A DNA stretch of 64,000 bases from positions 186,001-250,000 of the forward strand of contig NZ_CP137854.1 of assembly GCF_033546935.1 (NCBI RefSeq), in the 5' to 3' direction. The notes beneath the pieces were generated by a model. That model searched no databases. It saw only the letters and a list, made by a program, of their open reading frames with translations, and was not told where the DNA came from. Below, piece by piece: positions 17,106 to 26,036 of the stretch (positions are counted from its first letter, which is position 1; the number at the start of each line of letters is the position of its first letter). The stretch comes from Xylophilus sp. GOD-11R (GTDB lineage Bacteria; Pseudomonadota; Gammaproteobacteria; Burkholderiales; Burkholderiaceae_C). A program made the position numbers and the translations under genes.

Positions 17106-19259
17106 ATGTCCTCTCGCGCTGCCGTCCGGTCACCGGCGAACGCCCTCCTCGCCGGCCTCGGCCTCGGAGCCCTGATCTTCTTGTTGGTCTGGGGTATCAC
17201 ACCGCTGGATCCCCGCAACATCGAATGGATGACCAACCCATTCGCGGGCGACTTCACTTTTTCTTCCATCGCCGCGCTGGCCTACCTGCATGACAGCTGG
17301 TCCTTTCCGCCCGGTGTCATCAAGAACCTTGTCTATCCTGCGCTGACATCGACGGTTTTTGCCGACAGCATCCCGCTGCTGGCCTTTCTGGCCAAGGTGG
17401 TGGCCACCCTCACCGGTACCACCTTTCAGTACTTCGGACTGTGGGGCTTGTTGTGCTGCATGCTGCAAGGCGGTTTCGCGACGGCGATCCTGCATCGGTA
17501 CAGCCGGCACCTGGGGCTCGCCTTGATCGGTGCGTTGCTGGTGATCGCCGCGCCCTTCTTCTATGGCCGCATGTTCATCCATGTATCGATGGGCGGGCAG
17601 TGGGTGCTTCTGTTTCCGCTGGCACTCATCGCCTATCGCGACATGCCCCGCATCGCCCGATGGGAGGTCGTCTCATGGGTGATCGCAGCCATGTCGACCG
17701 TGTCGGTCATGGCCTATTTCGCGCCGATGGTCATGGTTCTGATGGTGCTGCACTACTGGCTGCGTGCACAGACGGCCGGCATCGGCAAGGCCGTATCGCG
17801 GCTGGCGCTGAGCATGCTCATCGGCATTCCTGGCATGCTGGCCCTGTTGTGGCTGGGCGGTGGAACCCTGCCGGACAACGTCAGCGGAGGGCTGAATTAC
17901 GGTGCCATTCCCTGGAACCTGGCAAGCTTCATCGATCCCTCAGGCTATTCCCGCATCTTTCCGGGTTTCGCCGTCAACCCGACGCAGCCGTTCGCCGGCG
18001 AAAGCTACATGTGGCTGGGCACCGGCGTGCTGGCCGGCGCGGTGTTGCTGCTGGCCATGCGGGCTTTCTGGCCGCAAACGGTCGCATTCCCGTCGTGGAC
18101 CCGCGTCCTGCCCTATGTGGTGTGCTCGTTCGTACTGCTCGCATTCGCAGCCACCAATATCGTGCGGTTCGGGCCGTATGTCTGGTTCACCTATCCGCTG
18201 TCGGAAGAGGTTCAGCACGCCTTTGATTCCTTTCGCAGTTCCGCGCGGATCGCCTGGCCGGTCTGGTACCTGATCGTGTTCGCAGTCGCGGGTGGAATTT
18301 CAAGCCTGAACCTGCCCTTGCAGATTCGCGCCTTCATGCTGTCTGCCGTGGTGGCGCTCCAGGCGTGGGATGGAAGTTCGCAATGGGGGATCGTCCATCG
18401 ATTCCAGGAATCTCGACAGCCACCGGCGCTCGCCAGTCCGTTCTGGTCCCACCTCGATCGCGCCGGAAAAAACCTCTACTTCCTGCCTTTCTGGGGGCTG
18501 ACGAGCGAGCCGGTGCGCGCGCAGATCTACCTGGGCGCGATTCAGGCGGGCGTCACCTCGAACATCTACTGGCTCGGCCGTTACCCCATGAACGCCATTT
18601 CGGACGCCGTGACGGAAAAAATGGCGGCGCTGGTCGCCGGTCGGCGCGAGCCCGACGACATCCTGCTGTTCAACCATGTCCCCTATCTGGCCGGAGTCAA
18701 GCTCGGTTCCGACTCCCAGGCCTACCTCGTCGACGGCCTCGTGGTGGTGGCGCGGCCTGGCCTCGCCGACCGCCAGGCCGGAGTACGTCCGGTCCGCGTC
18801 AGAACCGAAACGCTGGCCGCTTACCTGACCGAACTGGAAAAACGCCGAAGCGGGCGGCTCATCCTGCTGGGAGGAGGCGCGTCCAAGCCGGCAGCCGCAC
18901 CGGACGACGCCACGCGGCGTGCGCTGGAAAAGCTCGGCTTCGGATTGCTCGCGCAGTCGCAAAGCGAAGTCGATCTCACCTATGCCGCAGTCATGCTCAA
19001 TGGTGAGGTGCGGGAGCAGGTGATGGAGCATGGGCCCACTCGCCTCGACGCCGGTTGGCGATCGCCTGTCGATTTCAGCGTCGACCTGATTCCCGGCAAC
19101 ACCAGCCAGCCGGCGCTGATGATCGGCGCAGAGACCTTCACCGGCACGGTTTTCGGGCTCAATATCGTCGTCTACGACCTCGACCGAAAAGAAGTGGTCG
19201 AGCGGGCTGCCTTCGGCAGCTACTCGCCGCAACCCGGCGTCGTTCTCACGGCCGAATGA
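17106..19259 (+). CDS. Large polytopic membrane protein, DUF6311/GT-C-like
   Basis: A 717-residue protein. The first ~450 residues contain about ten membrane helices, and the remainder is a soluble, mixed alpha/beta domain. After the first helix comes a periplasmic loop with NPFAGDFTFSSIAALAYL and, further on, FADSIPLLAFLAKV, then FQYFGLWGLLCCMLQG. This pattern matches DUF6311 proteins, which resemble GT-C glycosyltransferases using lipid-linked sugars. The soluble tail would then sit in the periplasm. The substrate is unknown; modification of surface polysaccharide or lipid A is plausible. ATG 17106 has no visible Shine-Dalgarno, and an earlier in-frame ATG (16989) cannot be excluded, but its extension is not membrane-like. 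First of three such genes. Confidence 0.75.
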   Translation: MSSRAAVRSPANALLAGLGLGALIFLLVWGITPLDPRNIEWMTNPFAGDFTFSSIAALAYLHDSWSFPPGVIKNLVYPALTSTVFADSIPLLAFLAKVVATLTGTTFQYFGLWGLLCCMLQGGFATAILHRYSRHLGLALIGALLVIAAPFFYGRMFIHVSMGGQWVLLFPLALIAYRDMPRIARWEVVSWVIAAMSTVSVMAYFAPMVMVLMVLHYWLRAQTAGIGKAVSRLALSMLIGIPGMLALLWLGGGTLPDNVSGGLNYGAIPWNLASFIDPSGYSRIFPGFAVNPTQPFAGESYMWLGTGVLAGAVLLLAMRAFWPQTVAFPSWTRVLPYVVCSFVLLAFAATNIVRFGPYVWFTYPLSEEVQHAFDSFRSSARIAWPVWYLIVFAVAGGISSLNLPLQIRAFMLSAVVALQAWDGSSQWGIVHRFQESRQPPALASPFWSHLDRAGKNLYFLPFWGLTSEPVRAQIYLGAIQAGVTSNIYWLGRYPMNAISDAVTEKMAALVAGRREPDDILLFNHVPYLAGVKLGSDSQAYLVDGLVVVARPGLADRQAGVRPVRVRTETLAAYLTELEKRRSGRLILLGGGASKPAAAPDDATRRALEKLGFGLLAQSQSEVDLTYAAVMLNGEVREQVMEHGPTRLDAGWRSPVDFSVDLIPGNTSQPALMIGAETFTGTVFGLNIVVYDLDRKEVVERAAFGSYSPQPGVVLTAE

Positions 19260-19304
19260 AGTCGCGTCGTCCTCGCCACATCGAACTCCTGAACCCTTCG
19301 CCAC

Positions 19305-21005
19305 ATGAAAGCTCCATCCTCCACCGGGACGAACACACGCCATGCTGTCGGTGCATGCGCAGGGCTGCTCCTGCTGGCGATCGCGTATCTCGCGTACGTT
19401 CATCGGCAGAACGCCGACGTCTTCTTCGAGTCGCAATTCCTGCACATCGAGTTTCTTCGCCAGTTGGTCGAGCACCGACTCACGGCCCAGGGCTTCTTCA
19501 CCGCGTTCGGTGAACACATTTTTCCTGGCTACAACCTGATTCTGGCTGCCAACTACCAGCTGTTCCATGTATGGGGTGGCTTCGACAGCCTGGTGCATGG
19601 GGCCGCCATCGTGCTCACGGCCATGCTCGTCGTTGCGTGCATATGGCGCCGGTCCGACCTGCCTGCCAGCCGCAAATTGGGCAGCACCATGCTCGCGGCG
19701 CTGCTGCTGCTGTCGACCACCAACAATCCGCAGTGGGGCATGGCGCTGGCGGCCACGGTCGGCGTGTTGCTGTTCACCTTGGGTGCGATCCAAATCAGCG
19801 CTGCATTCGGCACTGGCCACCGAACGCTCAGTCCATGGCTCTACCTTGTGCTCCCAGCGTGCAACATCCTTTTCCTTGGTGGCTATGCGGTGGGCAGCAT
19901 CGGCGCATGTACGGTGCTTGTCCTCGTGCATGTGTGGCAGTGCAGGGCGATAGGTCGCAAGGACCTGCAAGTTGCCGCGACCGTAGGACTTTCCCTGGCC
20001 ATCTATATCGCCCTGGTTACCCGTTACGGCACGCTCACCGCCAACAAACCCGAGTCGCTGGGGCTGCATATCGGCGAAATATTGCAGTTCGCGGTGCTCA
20101 TGACGGGTGCGAGCGTCATGGGCAAGGCGTTCTATGAGGGCAGCCACACGCTGCTGCCGTATTACGTGCTGGGCAGCGTGCTGATCGTGGCCTCGATCTG
20201 CCTGTGCGTCGAATACGTTCGCCGGCGGGATAACCTCCGCCTGCTCTTGCTGGCATTACTGGTCTATTCGGCCACCACCATCCTGGCGGTCGCTTTCTTC
20301 CGGTACCGGAATGGTCTCGATGGTGCCTTGGGCCAGTGGTACAACGCACACACGCATTTCGTGGGCGTGGCCGTTGGGTTCTATCTGGTGGAGAAGCTCG
20401 GCGCGCGACAGAAAGCCACGCGGCTGCTGTCTGGCGCCGCGCTGGTACTGCTTTCGATCTGCGCCCTGGCCGGTTATGCAGCGGACTGGCGGAAGGCCCC
20501 GTACGTCGCCGCCTACAAGCTCCGTTTCGCCGATCAAGCCACCGCGATCCTGGCTTATCCGGAGTCGTTGAAAGATCGCCGCGATCCGTGGCAGACCATG
20601 TTGTGGGACTACTCTGTCGTCAAGCCAGGCATCGATTTCCTGTATGCGCACAAGCTCTGGATCTTCAGTTCCGCTCAGCCGACCGTGTCGGGCGTCACGT
20701 CGGATGACTGGCTGCTGGCCGATGCGCCCATGAGCGTGCTGTGTCCCGCAGGAAGCCGCTCGGTGCGCTTTCGGTCGTGGCGCCCCGAAGACTGGACTCC
20801 GTCGGTGCTGGAGGTACATGCCGGCAGCTCCACACAGGATTTGCCTGTCATCAACGGGGAGGCACGCATCGAGCTGCCAGGCGCTGGCGTCGCTGCCGCC
20901 TTGGTGGACGGGTCCCGTTCGATCCGGTCACGCCCGATGTCGGTGAAGGGCGACCAGCGGCGTCTCGTCGCCAAAATCGAAGACATCCGCTGCGCGATGG
21001 ATTGA
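19305..21005 (+). CDS. Polytopic membrane protein of unknown function (GT-C-like)
   Basis: A 566-residue protein with one N-terminal helix, a periplasmic loop containing GFFTAFGEHIFPGYNLILA, about nine further helices to residue ~395, and a soluble C-terminal domain of ~170 residues. I do not recognise a named family. The loop motif F-x3-EH-x2-P-x-Y and a later QWYNAHTHF motif recur in altered form in the minus-strand gene at 21057-22454 (WEQHRLPIYALF and QQWYHFHMM), so the two are probably distant paralogues. It follows the DUF6311-like gene by 45 bases on the same strand. Role in cell-surface glycan assembly is inferred from architecture only. Confidence 0.72.
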   Translation: MKAPSSTGTNTRHAVGACAGLLLLAIAYLAYVHRQNADVFFESQFLHIEFLRQLVEHRLTAQGFFTAFGEHIFPGYNLILAANYQLFHVWGGFDSLVHGAAIVLTAMLVVACIWRRSDLPASRKLGSTMLAALLLLSTTNNPQWGMALAATVGVLLFTLGAIQISAAFGTGHRTLSPWLYLVLPACNILFLGGYAVGSIGACTVLVLVHVWQCRAIGRKDLQVAATVGLSLAIYIALVTRYGTLTANKPESLGLHIGEILQFAVLMTGASVMGKAFYEGSHTLLPYYVLGSVLIVASICLCVEYVRRRDNLRLLLLALLVYSATTILAVAFFRYRNGLDGALGQWYNAHTHFVGVAVGFYLVEKLGARQKATRLLSGAALVLLSICALAGYAADWRKAPYVAAYKLRFADQATAILAYPESLKDRRDPWQTMLWDYSVVKPGIDFLYAHKLWIFSSAQPTVSGVTSDDWLLADAPMSVLCPAGSRSVRFRSWRPEDWTPSVLEVHAGSSTQDLPVINGEARIELPGAGVAAALVDGSRSIRSRPMSVKGDQRRLVAKIEDIRCAMD

Positions 21006-21056
21006 CGCGACGGCGGGGGAGGGCGTGAATGCCTGATCAAGGCGTCACGTCGCGCC

Positions 21057-22454
21057 TTACCGGGAACCAGGCTGAGGATCCGGCAAGTTCCGAAAGGCGC
21101 TCAAACGGTTCTGCTTCAGGAATTCCACCGTTTCCATGGCGTCTTTTCGGTCGCCCATCCACAGGAGGAGGTCGATGGTGTCCTCGGTGGGGTCAAGCAT
21201 GACTTTCTGCTTTTCCTGCAGCCAGCCGTGGATGGAGTAGGCGCGTTTCCAGTTGTGAGCATTCGAATAGGTTTGCACGGCGATCAAGACGACGAGCATG
21301 GCCACGAGCGGCGTGGCCCAAGGGGATTTTTTTCGCCGCAATCCCATGATGTCGATACTCATGATCCAGATGACGCCAATCACATACAGCATCATGTGGA
21401 AGTGATACCACTGCTGAAGCGGCCAGGTCCAGCCTGCTTCCAGTCGACCGATGCGAATCGACAGAATGACGCCCACGGTATAGGCCATGAACATGACCGG
21501 CGCAAAAGCGGTGCGATGTGCTTGCAGTCGGGCATAACGCCAGAGGGCCAGCAAACCCAGGCCCAGGAGAAAGGCTCCGTTGGCGACGAGAACGCGATGG
21601 TCAAGATGCAGTCGGTCGGTCAGCGTGTGTTGGTCAAGGGTGGCAGTACTCAGGCCCGTCATCACGGCGAGGGTGCTTTCGAGGGGTGTTTCGATCAGGC
21701 CGATGATCTTGTCGAGCGTGCCCGACTGAGGGTTCGAGAAGATATAAATCGCCGAGAGAACCATGGAGGCTGCGAACGCCACAACGGATTCGGCGCTCGG
21801 CCTGCCGCGCAGGCACAGCAGCGCGAACCCGACGATCATGCTGAGCACGGCGCCGCCCATGTAGGCGCCGCCCATCAGCAGGTACAAGCCAAAGATGGCC
21901 GCGAACCCGATGACGTGCCACCAACCTCGAAGACCGTGGCATATGCGGTCGAACACAAGGGCACTAAGCGCAAAGGTCACGGTTCCCCAGACGAACTGGG
22001 TGGTCATCATGTGATATGGATGATGCGTCAGGCTGAAAACACAGCTGAGGATCAAGGCATAGGAAACACCGATTTCGGTTTCCGAACGCTCGGGCACGAG
22101 TTCCCGTACGGATCGCAGAAAGGGCCGATAAAGGCAAACGCCGAGCAGGCAATAGGAAGCCAGGTACGCGTACGGTTCCAGAACAGCATTGAGGCCGAAC
22201 AGCTCAGCGTTCAGGATGGAAAAAAGGGCATATATGGGTAGCCGGTGCTGCTCCCATCGCACGAATACATCGCTGAAGGTCAGCGTGCCCTCATAGTGTT
22301 TCTGTACCACGGCTTTCACCATCATCAATCCATCGAGGTAATACACATCGATGAAGGCGTGTGTGATGAAGCCGACACAGATGCTCACGAGCACTGCATA
22401 GGCGATGGCTGGAATCAAAAGCGCGGGCGAAAGAAATTTTCTTGAAAGAGTCAT
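21057..22454 (-). CDS. Polytopic membrane protein of unknown function, likely paralogue of its neighbour
   Basis: A 465-residue protein with about eleven hydrophobic helices and a short charged C-terminal tail. The ATG at 22454 has GGAAAC upstream with good spacing; the 33-codon upstream extension is not membrane-like and was dropped. After helix 1 comes VFVRWEQHRLPIYALFSIL, similar to the EH-x2-P-x-Y motif of the preceding gene, and a later QQWYHFHMMLYVIG parallels its QWYNAHTHF. GC is lower than in the flanking regions. It converges on the 19305-21005 gene with a 51-base gap. Function unknown; membrane-bound transferase acting on lipid-linked sugars is the leading idea. Confidence 0.75.
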   Translation of the reverse strand: MTLSRKFLSPALLIPAIAYAVLVSICVGFITHAFIDVYYLDGLMMVKAVVQKHYEGTLTFSDVFVRWEQHRLPIYALFSILNAELFGLNAVLEPYAYLASYCLLGVCLYRPFLRSVRELVPERSETEIGVSYALILSCVFSLTHHPYHMMTTQFVWGTVTFALSALVFDRICHGLRGWWHVIGFAAIFGLYLLMGGAYMGGAVLSMIVGFALLCLRGRPSAESVVAFAASMVLSAIYIFSNPQSGTLDKIIGLIETPLESTLAVMTGLSTATLDQHTLTDRLHLDHRVLVANGAFLLGLGLLALWRYARLQAHRTAFAPVMFMAYTVGVILSIRIGRLEAGWTWPLQQWYHFHMMLYVIGVIWIMSIDIMGLRRKKSPWATPLVAMLVVLIAVQTYSNAHNWKRAYSIHGWLQEKQKVMLDPTEDTIDLLLWMGDRKDAMETVEFLKQNRLSAFRNLPDPQPGSR

Positions 22455-22655
22455 CAACTGTTTCCAGGCGTTGATAGATAAAAACTGCTGCACATGTCGT
22501 TTGCCATGAGCACTGATAGCTGGCGTCGTTCTTCGCCTCTGCTCACGCCGCAACCGACCGGGCGATTGTCGCGGCCATCTGGTGGTGCTAAGGAATACTG
22601 CCTCATGCGCTCGGCAGCGCGAGGTTCTCGCAATTTGCCTGCCAGTGCAAAAACC

Positions 22656-23192
22656 TCAGCGTCGCCAGGTAACGGTTGCTGGTCCGGTCAGATGCTCCAG
22701 CAGCCTGCTTCGCGCATGCGCGACGGTGCTGGCTCGCACAGATGCCCGGTCCCCCTCGAAGCGCCGCGACTCGGTCACCACCGGCCCATCCGGCAGCCCG
22801 AACCCGAACCACACCAGCCCGACCGGCTTGGCCTCGGTGCCGCCACCCGGCCCGGCCACGCCGGTCACCGCCACCGACACCTGGGCCCTGGAGCGTTGCA
22901 GCGCGCCGCGCGCCATCGCCTGCGCCACCTCGCTGCTGACCGCACCGTGCGCCGCGATCAGCGCCGGGTCCACGCCCAGCAGCTCGGCCTTGGCCTCGTT
23001 GGAATAACTGACGAAACCGCGCTCGAACCAGCGGCTCGATCCGGCCAGCGCGGTGCAGCCGCCGGCGATCAGGCCGCCGGTGCAGCTTTCGGCCGTGGCC
23101 AGCATCCAGCCGCGCGCCAGCAGCAGGGCGGCCAGCGGCTCCCAGGCGACGGCGGCGGCGCGGTCGGCGTCTTCGGGCAGGGTGGTGCTCAC
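22656..23192 (-). CDS. pncC: CinA-family nicotinamide-nucleotide amidohydrolase
   Basis: A 178-residue stand-alone CinA C-terminal domain. It deamidates nicotinamide mononucleotide to nicotinate mononucleotide, returning the product of NAD-consuming reactions to NAD synthesis. Conserved motifs are WMLATAESCTGGLIAG (with the catalytic Ser and Thr), FVSYSNEAKAELLGVD, GAVSSEVAQAMARGA and AVTGVAGPGGGTEAKPVGLV. The GTG start overlaps the TGA of pgpA (GTGA), so it is the last gene of the minus-strand run from the sigma factor through thiL and pgpA. Roughly 200 bases without a gene follow before the membrane-protein gene. Confidence 0.93.
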   Translation of the reverse strand: MSTTLPEDADRAAAVAWEPLAALLLARGWMLATAESCTGGLIAGGCTALAGSSRWFERGFVSYSNEAKAELLGVDPALIAAHGAVSSEVAQAMARGALQRSRAQVSVAVTGVAGPGGGTEAKPVGLVWFGFGLPDGPVVTESRRFEGDRASVRASTVAHARSRLLEHLTGPATVTWRR

Positions 23193-23716
23193 AGCAAGGC
23201 CTTTCCTGCCGCCATCACCAGCAGCGTGAGAAACGCGGCGACGAAGTCGTCCGCCAGGATGCCGAATCCGCCGCGCGGACCGAAACCGTGGAAGGTGCGG
23301 TCGGCCCAGCCGACCGGGCCGCGCTTGACCGCGTCGAACAGGCGGAACAGGGCGAAGGCGACGGTCTGCTCCAGCCAGCCGGCCGGCGCGATGATCCACA
23401 GCACCAGCCAGAAGGCGACGACCTCGTCCCACACGATGTTGGACGGGTCCAGGGTGTTGAGGTGGCGCGCGGTGACGGTGCAGGCCCACCAGCCGACCAG
23501 CGTCGACACGGCGATCACCACGCCGAGCGCGGTGCTGTCCACCCCCTGCGACAGCAGCGCCCAGGCCAGCCACGCCCACAGCGTGCCGGCGGTGCCCGGC
23601 GCCACCGGCGACAGGCCGGAGCCGAAGCCCAGGGCGATCCAGTGCGCCGGATGCGCGCGCATGAAACGCGCGGTGGCGCGGACGGGGGCGGAGGGCGGGG
23701 CCGGATCGGCTTGCAT
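23189..23716 (-). CDS. pgpA: Phosphatidylglycerophosphatase A
   Basis: A 175-residue inner-membrane phosphatase that removes the phosphate from phosphatidylglycerophosphate in phosphatidylglycerol synthesis. Family landmarks are ALGFGSGLSPVAPGTAGTL, followed by LWAWLAW, the acidic pair in DPSNIVWDEVVAFW, and FRLFDAVKRGPVGWADRTF, then GFGILADDFVAAF. The Asp-rich sites bind magnesium. The gene starts 21 bases after thiL and overlaps pncC. The thiL-pgpA pairing is widespread in Proteobacteria and supports both calls. Confidence 0.95.
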   Translation of the reverse strand: MQADPAPPSAPVRATARFMRAHPAHWIALGFGSGLSPVAPGTAGTLWAWLAWALLSQGVDSTALGVVIAVSTLVGWWACTVTARHLNTLDPSNIVWDEVVAFWLVLWIIAPAGWLEQTVAFALFRLFDAVKRGPVGWADRTFHGFGPRGGFGILADDFVAAFLTLLVMAAGKALL

Positions 23717-23737
23717 GAGCGGGATGGAAAGTAGCGG

Positions 23738-24694
23738 TCAGTCGAAATGATCGAAGGCGGCGAAGCGGCCGTGCAGCGCGGAGCCGTCGGCTGTGACGAC
23801 ACGCAGGCCGGCTTCGGCGTCGATCCGGCCGATGCGGGTCACGCGGGTGTCGCTCTGGCGGCCGGCGGCTTCGACCTGGGCGCGTAGGGCGGGTGGGGCG
23901 GTGAAGGCCAGTTCGTAGTCGTCGCCGCCGGCCAGCACGCAGGTCAGCGCCCATTCGTCGCCGCAGGCCTTGGCGCCGGCTGCCAGCAAGGGCAGGGCGG
24001 CAGCTGATTCGATGGTCGTGCCGACGCCGCTGGCGCGCAGTACGTGGCCGAGGTCGCCGATGAGGCCGTCGCTCAGGTCGACCGCGCTGGTCGCGATGCC
24101 GCGCAGCGCCTGGCCGAGCGCGACACGCGGGTCGGGTTTTTCCATGCGGTCGCGGGCGGCGGCAAAAACATCGGCGGGCAACGCCAGCGTGCCGCGAAAC
24201 ACCTCCAGCGCCAGCCGTGCGTCGCCGAGCGTGCCGCTCACCCACAGGTCGTCGCCGGCCCGCGCGCCGGTGCGCAACAGCGCCTGGCCGGCCGGCACTT
24301 CGCCGAAGACGGTGATACAGATGTTGAGCGGCCCCCGGGTGGTGTCGCCGCCGACGAGTTCGCAGTCGTGCGCTTCGGCCAGGGCGAACAGCCCTTTGGA
24401 AAAGCCGGCGAGCCAGGCTTCGTCGGCCGAAGGCAGCGACAGGGCGAGGGTGAAGGCCAGCGGTCGCGCGCCGCAGGCGGCGAGGTCGCTGAGATTGACC
24501 GCCAGCGCCTTGTGGCCGAGCCGTTCCGGCGCGACGGTCGACAGGAAATGCCGGCCTTCGACCAGCATGTCCGACGACACCGCCAGCTGCTGCCCCGGCG
24601 CGGGCGCGAGCAGCGCGCAGTCGTCGCCCACGCCCAGCGGCGAGCGGCGGGCAGGGCGTTGGAAATAGCGCAGGATCAGGTCGAACTCGCCCAT
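23738..24694 (-). CDS. thiL: Thiamine-monophosphate kinase
   Basis: A 318-residue enzyme phosphorylating thiamine phosphate to thiamine pyrophosphate with ATP. The AIR-synthase-like fold is clear: GVGDDCALLAP near the N-terminus, VNLSDLAACGARPLAFTLAL, LVGGDTTRGPLNICITVFG, TSAVDLSDGLIGDLGHVL and GGDDYELAFTAPP near the end. The Asp residues in GDD, SD and DLSDG bind magnesium and nucleotide. ATG 24694 lies two bases beyond the anti-sigma stop codon, so thiL appears fused transcriptionally to the sigma/anti-sigma pair upstream, in addition to its usual partner pgpA downstream. Confidence 0.95.
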   Translation of the reverse strand: MGEFDLILRYFQRPARRSPLGVGDDCALLAPAPGQQLAVSSDMLVEGRHFLSTVAPERLGHKALAVNLSDLAACGARPLAFTLALSLPSADEAWLAGFSKGLFALAEAHDCELVGGDTTRGPLNICITVFGEVPAGQALLRTGARAGDDLWVSGTLGDARLALEVFRGTLALPADVFAAARDRMEKPDPRVALGQALRGIATSAVDLSDGLIGDLGHVLRASGVGTTIESAAALPLLAAGAKACGDEWALTCVLAGGDDYELAFTAPPALRAQVEAAGRQSDTRVTRIGRIDAEAGLRVVTADGSALHGRFAAFDHFD

Positions 24695-24696
24695 GC

Positions 24697-25437
24697 TCAG
24701 AGGACTTTCACCGCGCGGCCGATGAACTGCACCGGGCCGGTGGGCCGGTCGGTGGGCGAGCCCTGCGCCGGCTCCAGCGTGAGCTCGAACAGCTGGTTGG
24801 CCTGCAGCGGCGGCAGCGAGGCGAGCGGCACGTGCACCACCTGGCCGGGTTGCACCAGGCCGAGCGAGACCGGGCCTCGCCAGCTGTCGGCCTTGGTCCA
24901 GAACTGCAGCGACCTGCCGGCCGGCACCGGCGTGGTGCCCAGCGGGATCAGGTCGACCGCATTCCTGCCGCCGGCCTGCACCACCCAGCCGGGCGATTTG
25001 TCCTGGGGCCCGACCAGCACCACCAGGTATTGCGGCGTGCCACGGCCGGGCAGGCCCGCCACCAGCAGCGAGGCCATGACCACGGCGGCCGCGCAGCCGG
25101 CGGCGGCCAGGCCGCGCCACAGCGCCAGGCTGTGCCACCAGCCGGTGGCGCGGGCGCTGCGCGGCGCGGCGCCTGCCAATGGTGCGGGGCGTTCCAGATC
25201 GGCGACGCTGTGGGTGATGCGCTCCCACAGCGCGCCGGTGGGCTCGGCCGGCTCGACCAGGGCGGTCAGCGGCAGCAGGCGCTGCTCCCACTGGTCGACC
25301 GCCCGGCGCAGGGCGGCGTCATCGGCGAGGCGCGCCTCGACCTCGCGGCGGGCGGCGGCGGGCAGGGTGCCCAGCACGTATTCGCCGGCCAGGGCTTGCA
25401 GGGAATCGTCGTTGTCGGGCATTGGAAGCTCGCTCAT
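24697..25437 (-). CDS. Anti-sigma factor, RskA/anti-sigma-K type
   Basis: A 246-residue single-pass membrane protein. The N-terminal cytoplasmic anti-sigma domain (LQALAGEYVLGTLPAAARRE, then RRAVDQWEQRLLPL) should hold the ECF sigma factor. One membrane helix lies at about residues 110-130, and the C-terminal extracytoplasmic RskA domain has YLVVLVGPQDKSPGWVVQA and SLQFWTKAD. Release probably follows regulated proteolysis, by analogy with RskA. The ATG overlaps the stop codon of the sigma gene (ATGA), so the pair is made stoichiometrically. The signal sensed is unknown. Confidence 0.88.
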   Translation of the reverse strand: MSELPMPDNDDSLQALAGEYVLGTLPAAARREVEARLADDAALRRAVDQWEQRLLPLTALVEPAEPTGALWERITHSVADLERPAPLAGAAPRSARATGWWHSLALWRGLAAAGCAAAVVMASLLVAGLPGRGTPQYLVVLVGPQDKSPGWVVQAGGRNAVDLIPLGTTPVPAGRSLQFWTKADSWRGPVSLGLVQPGQVVHVPLASLPPLQANQLFELTLEPAQGSPTDRPTGPVQFIGRAVKVL

Positions 25438-26003
25438 GCCATGCACTCCCGCAGCGCGGCGAGGCCGCGGGTGATCCAGGCCTTGACGGTGCCCAGCGGC
25501 GTCTGCAGCCGCTCGGCGATCTCGCTGTGCGAGCAGCCGTCGAGGTAGGCGAAGAGGATGCAGTCGCGGCGGGCCTCGGGCAGGCGTTGCAGGCAGCCGT
25601 CGAGGCGGCCGAGGTCGGCGCGGCGTTCGAGTGGGTCGGGCGCCTGTTCGTAGGCGGCCAGGGCGGCGGCATCGTCCACGGCTTGGGCGCCTTCCTCGTC
25701 GAGCGCGACTTCCCGGGCGGTGTCGCGCACATGGTTGAGTGCGCCATGGCGCACCACGCTGTAGATCCAGCCGCGGGCCGCGCCGCGCGCGCCGTCGTAG
25801 GTGGCGGCGCGTTGCCAGATCCGCACGAAGGCATCGTGCAGCACGTCCTCGGCCAGTGCGCGGTCGCGCACGATGCGCAGGGCCACGCCGAGCAGCTTGC
25901 GGCTCTCGTGGTGGTAGAGGCGCTGCAAGGCATGCCGGTCGCCCCGCGCGCAGGCGCTCAGGGCGGCGTCATGATCGAAAGTGGGTTCGGGTGGTGCCTG
26001 CAC
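25434..26003 (-). CDS. ECF-family RNA polymerase sigma factor (SigK-like)
   Basis: A 189-residue group 4 sigma factor. Region 2 covers about residues 25-95 (LYHHESRKLLGVALRIVRDR, then AEDVLHDAFVRIWQRA) and region 4 about 130-185 (CLQRLPEARRDCILFAYLDG, then SEIAERLQTPLGTVKAWITRG). The anti-sigma gene overlaps it. The DUF3455 lipoprotein gene lies 33 bases upstream on the same strand, so the promoter of the unit may precede that lipoprotein. The pairing with an RskA-type anti-sigma and an envelope lipoprotein suggests an envelope or oxidative stress response. Related sigma factors commonly control their own operon. Confidence 0.92.
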   Translation of the reverse strand: MQAPPEPTFDHDAALSACARGDRHALQRLYHHESRKLLGVALRIVRDRALAEDVLHDAFVRIWQRAATYDGARGAARGWIYSVVRHGALNHVRDTAREVALDEEGAQAVDDAAALAAYEQAPDPLERRADLGRLDGCLQRLPEARRDCILFAYLDGCSHSEIAERLQTPLGTVKAWITRGLAALRECMA

Positions 26004-26036
26004 GGCGGCAATGGTAGCCGCCGCATGGCGCTACCT

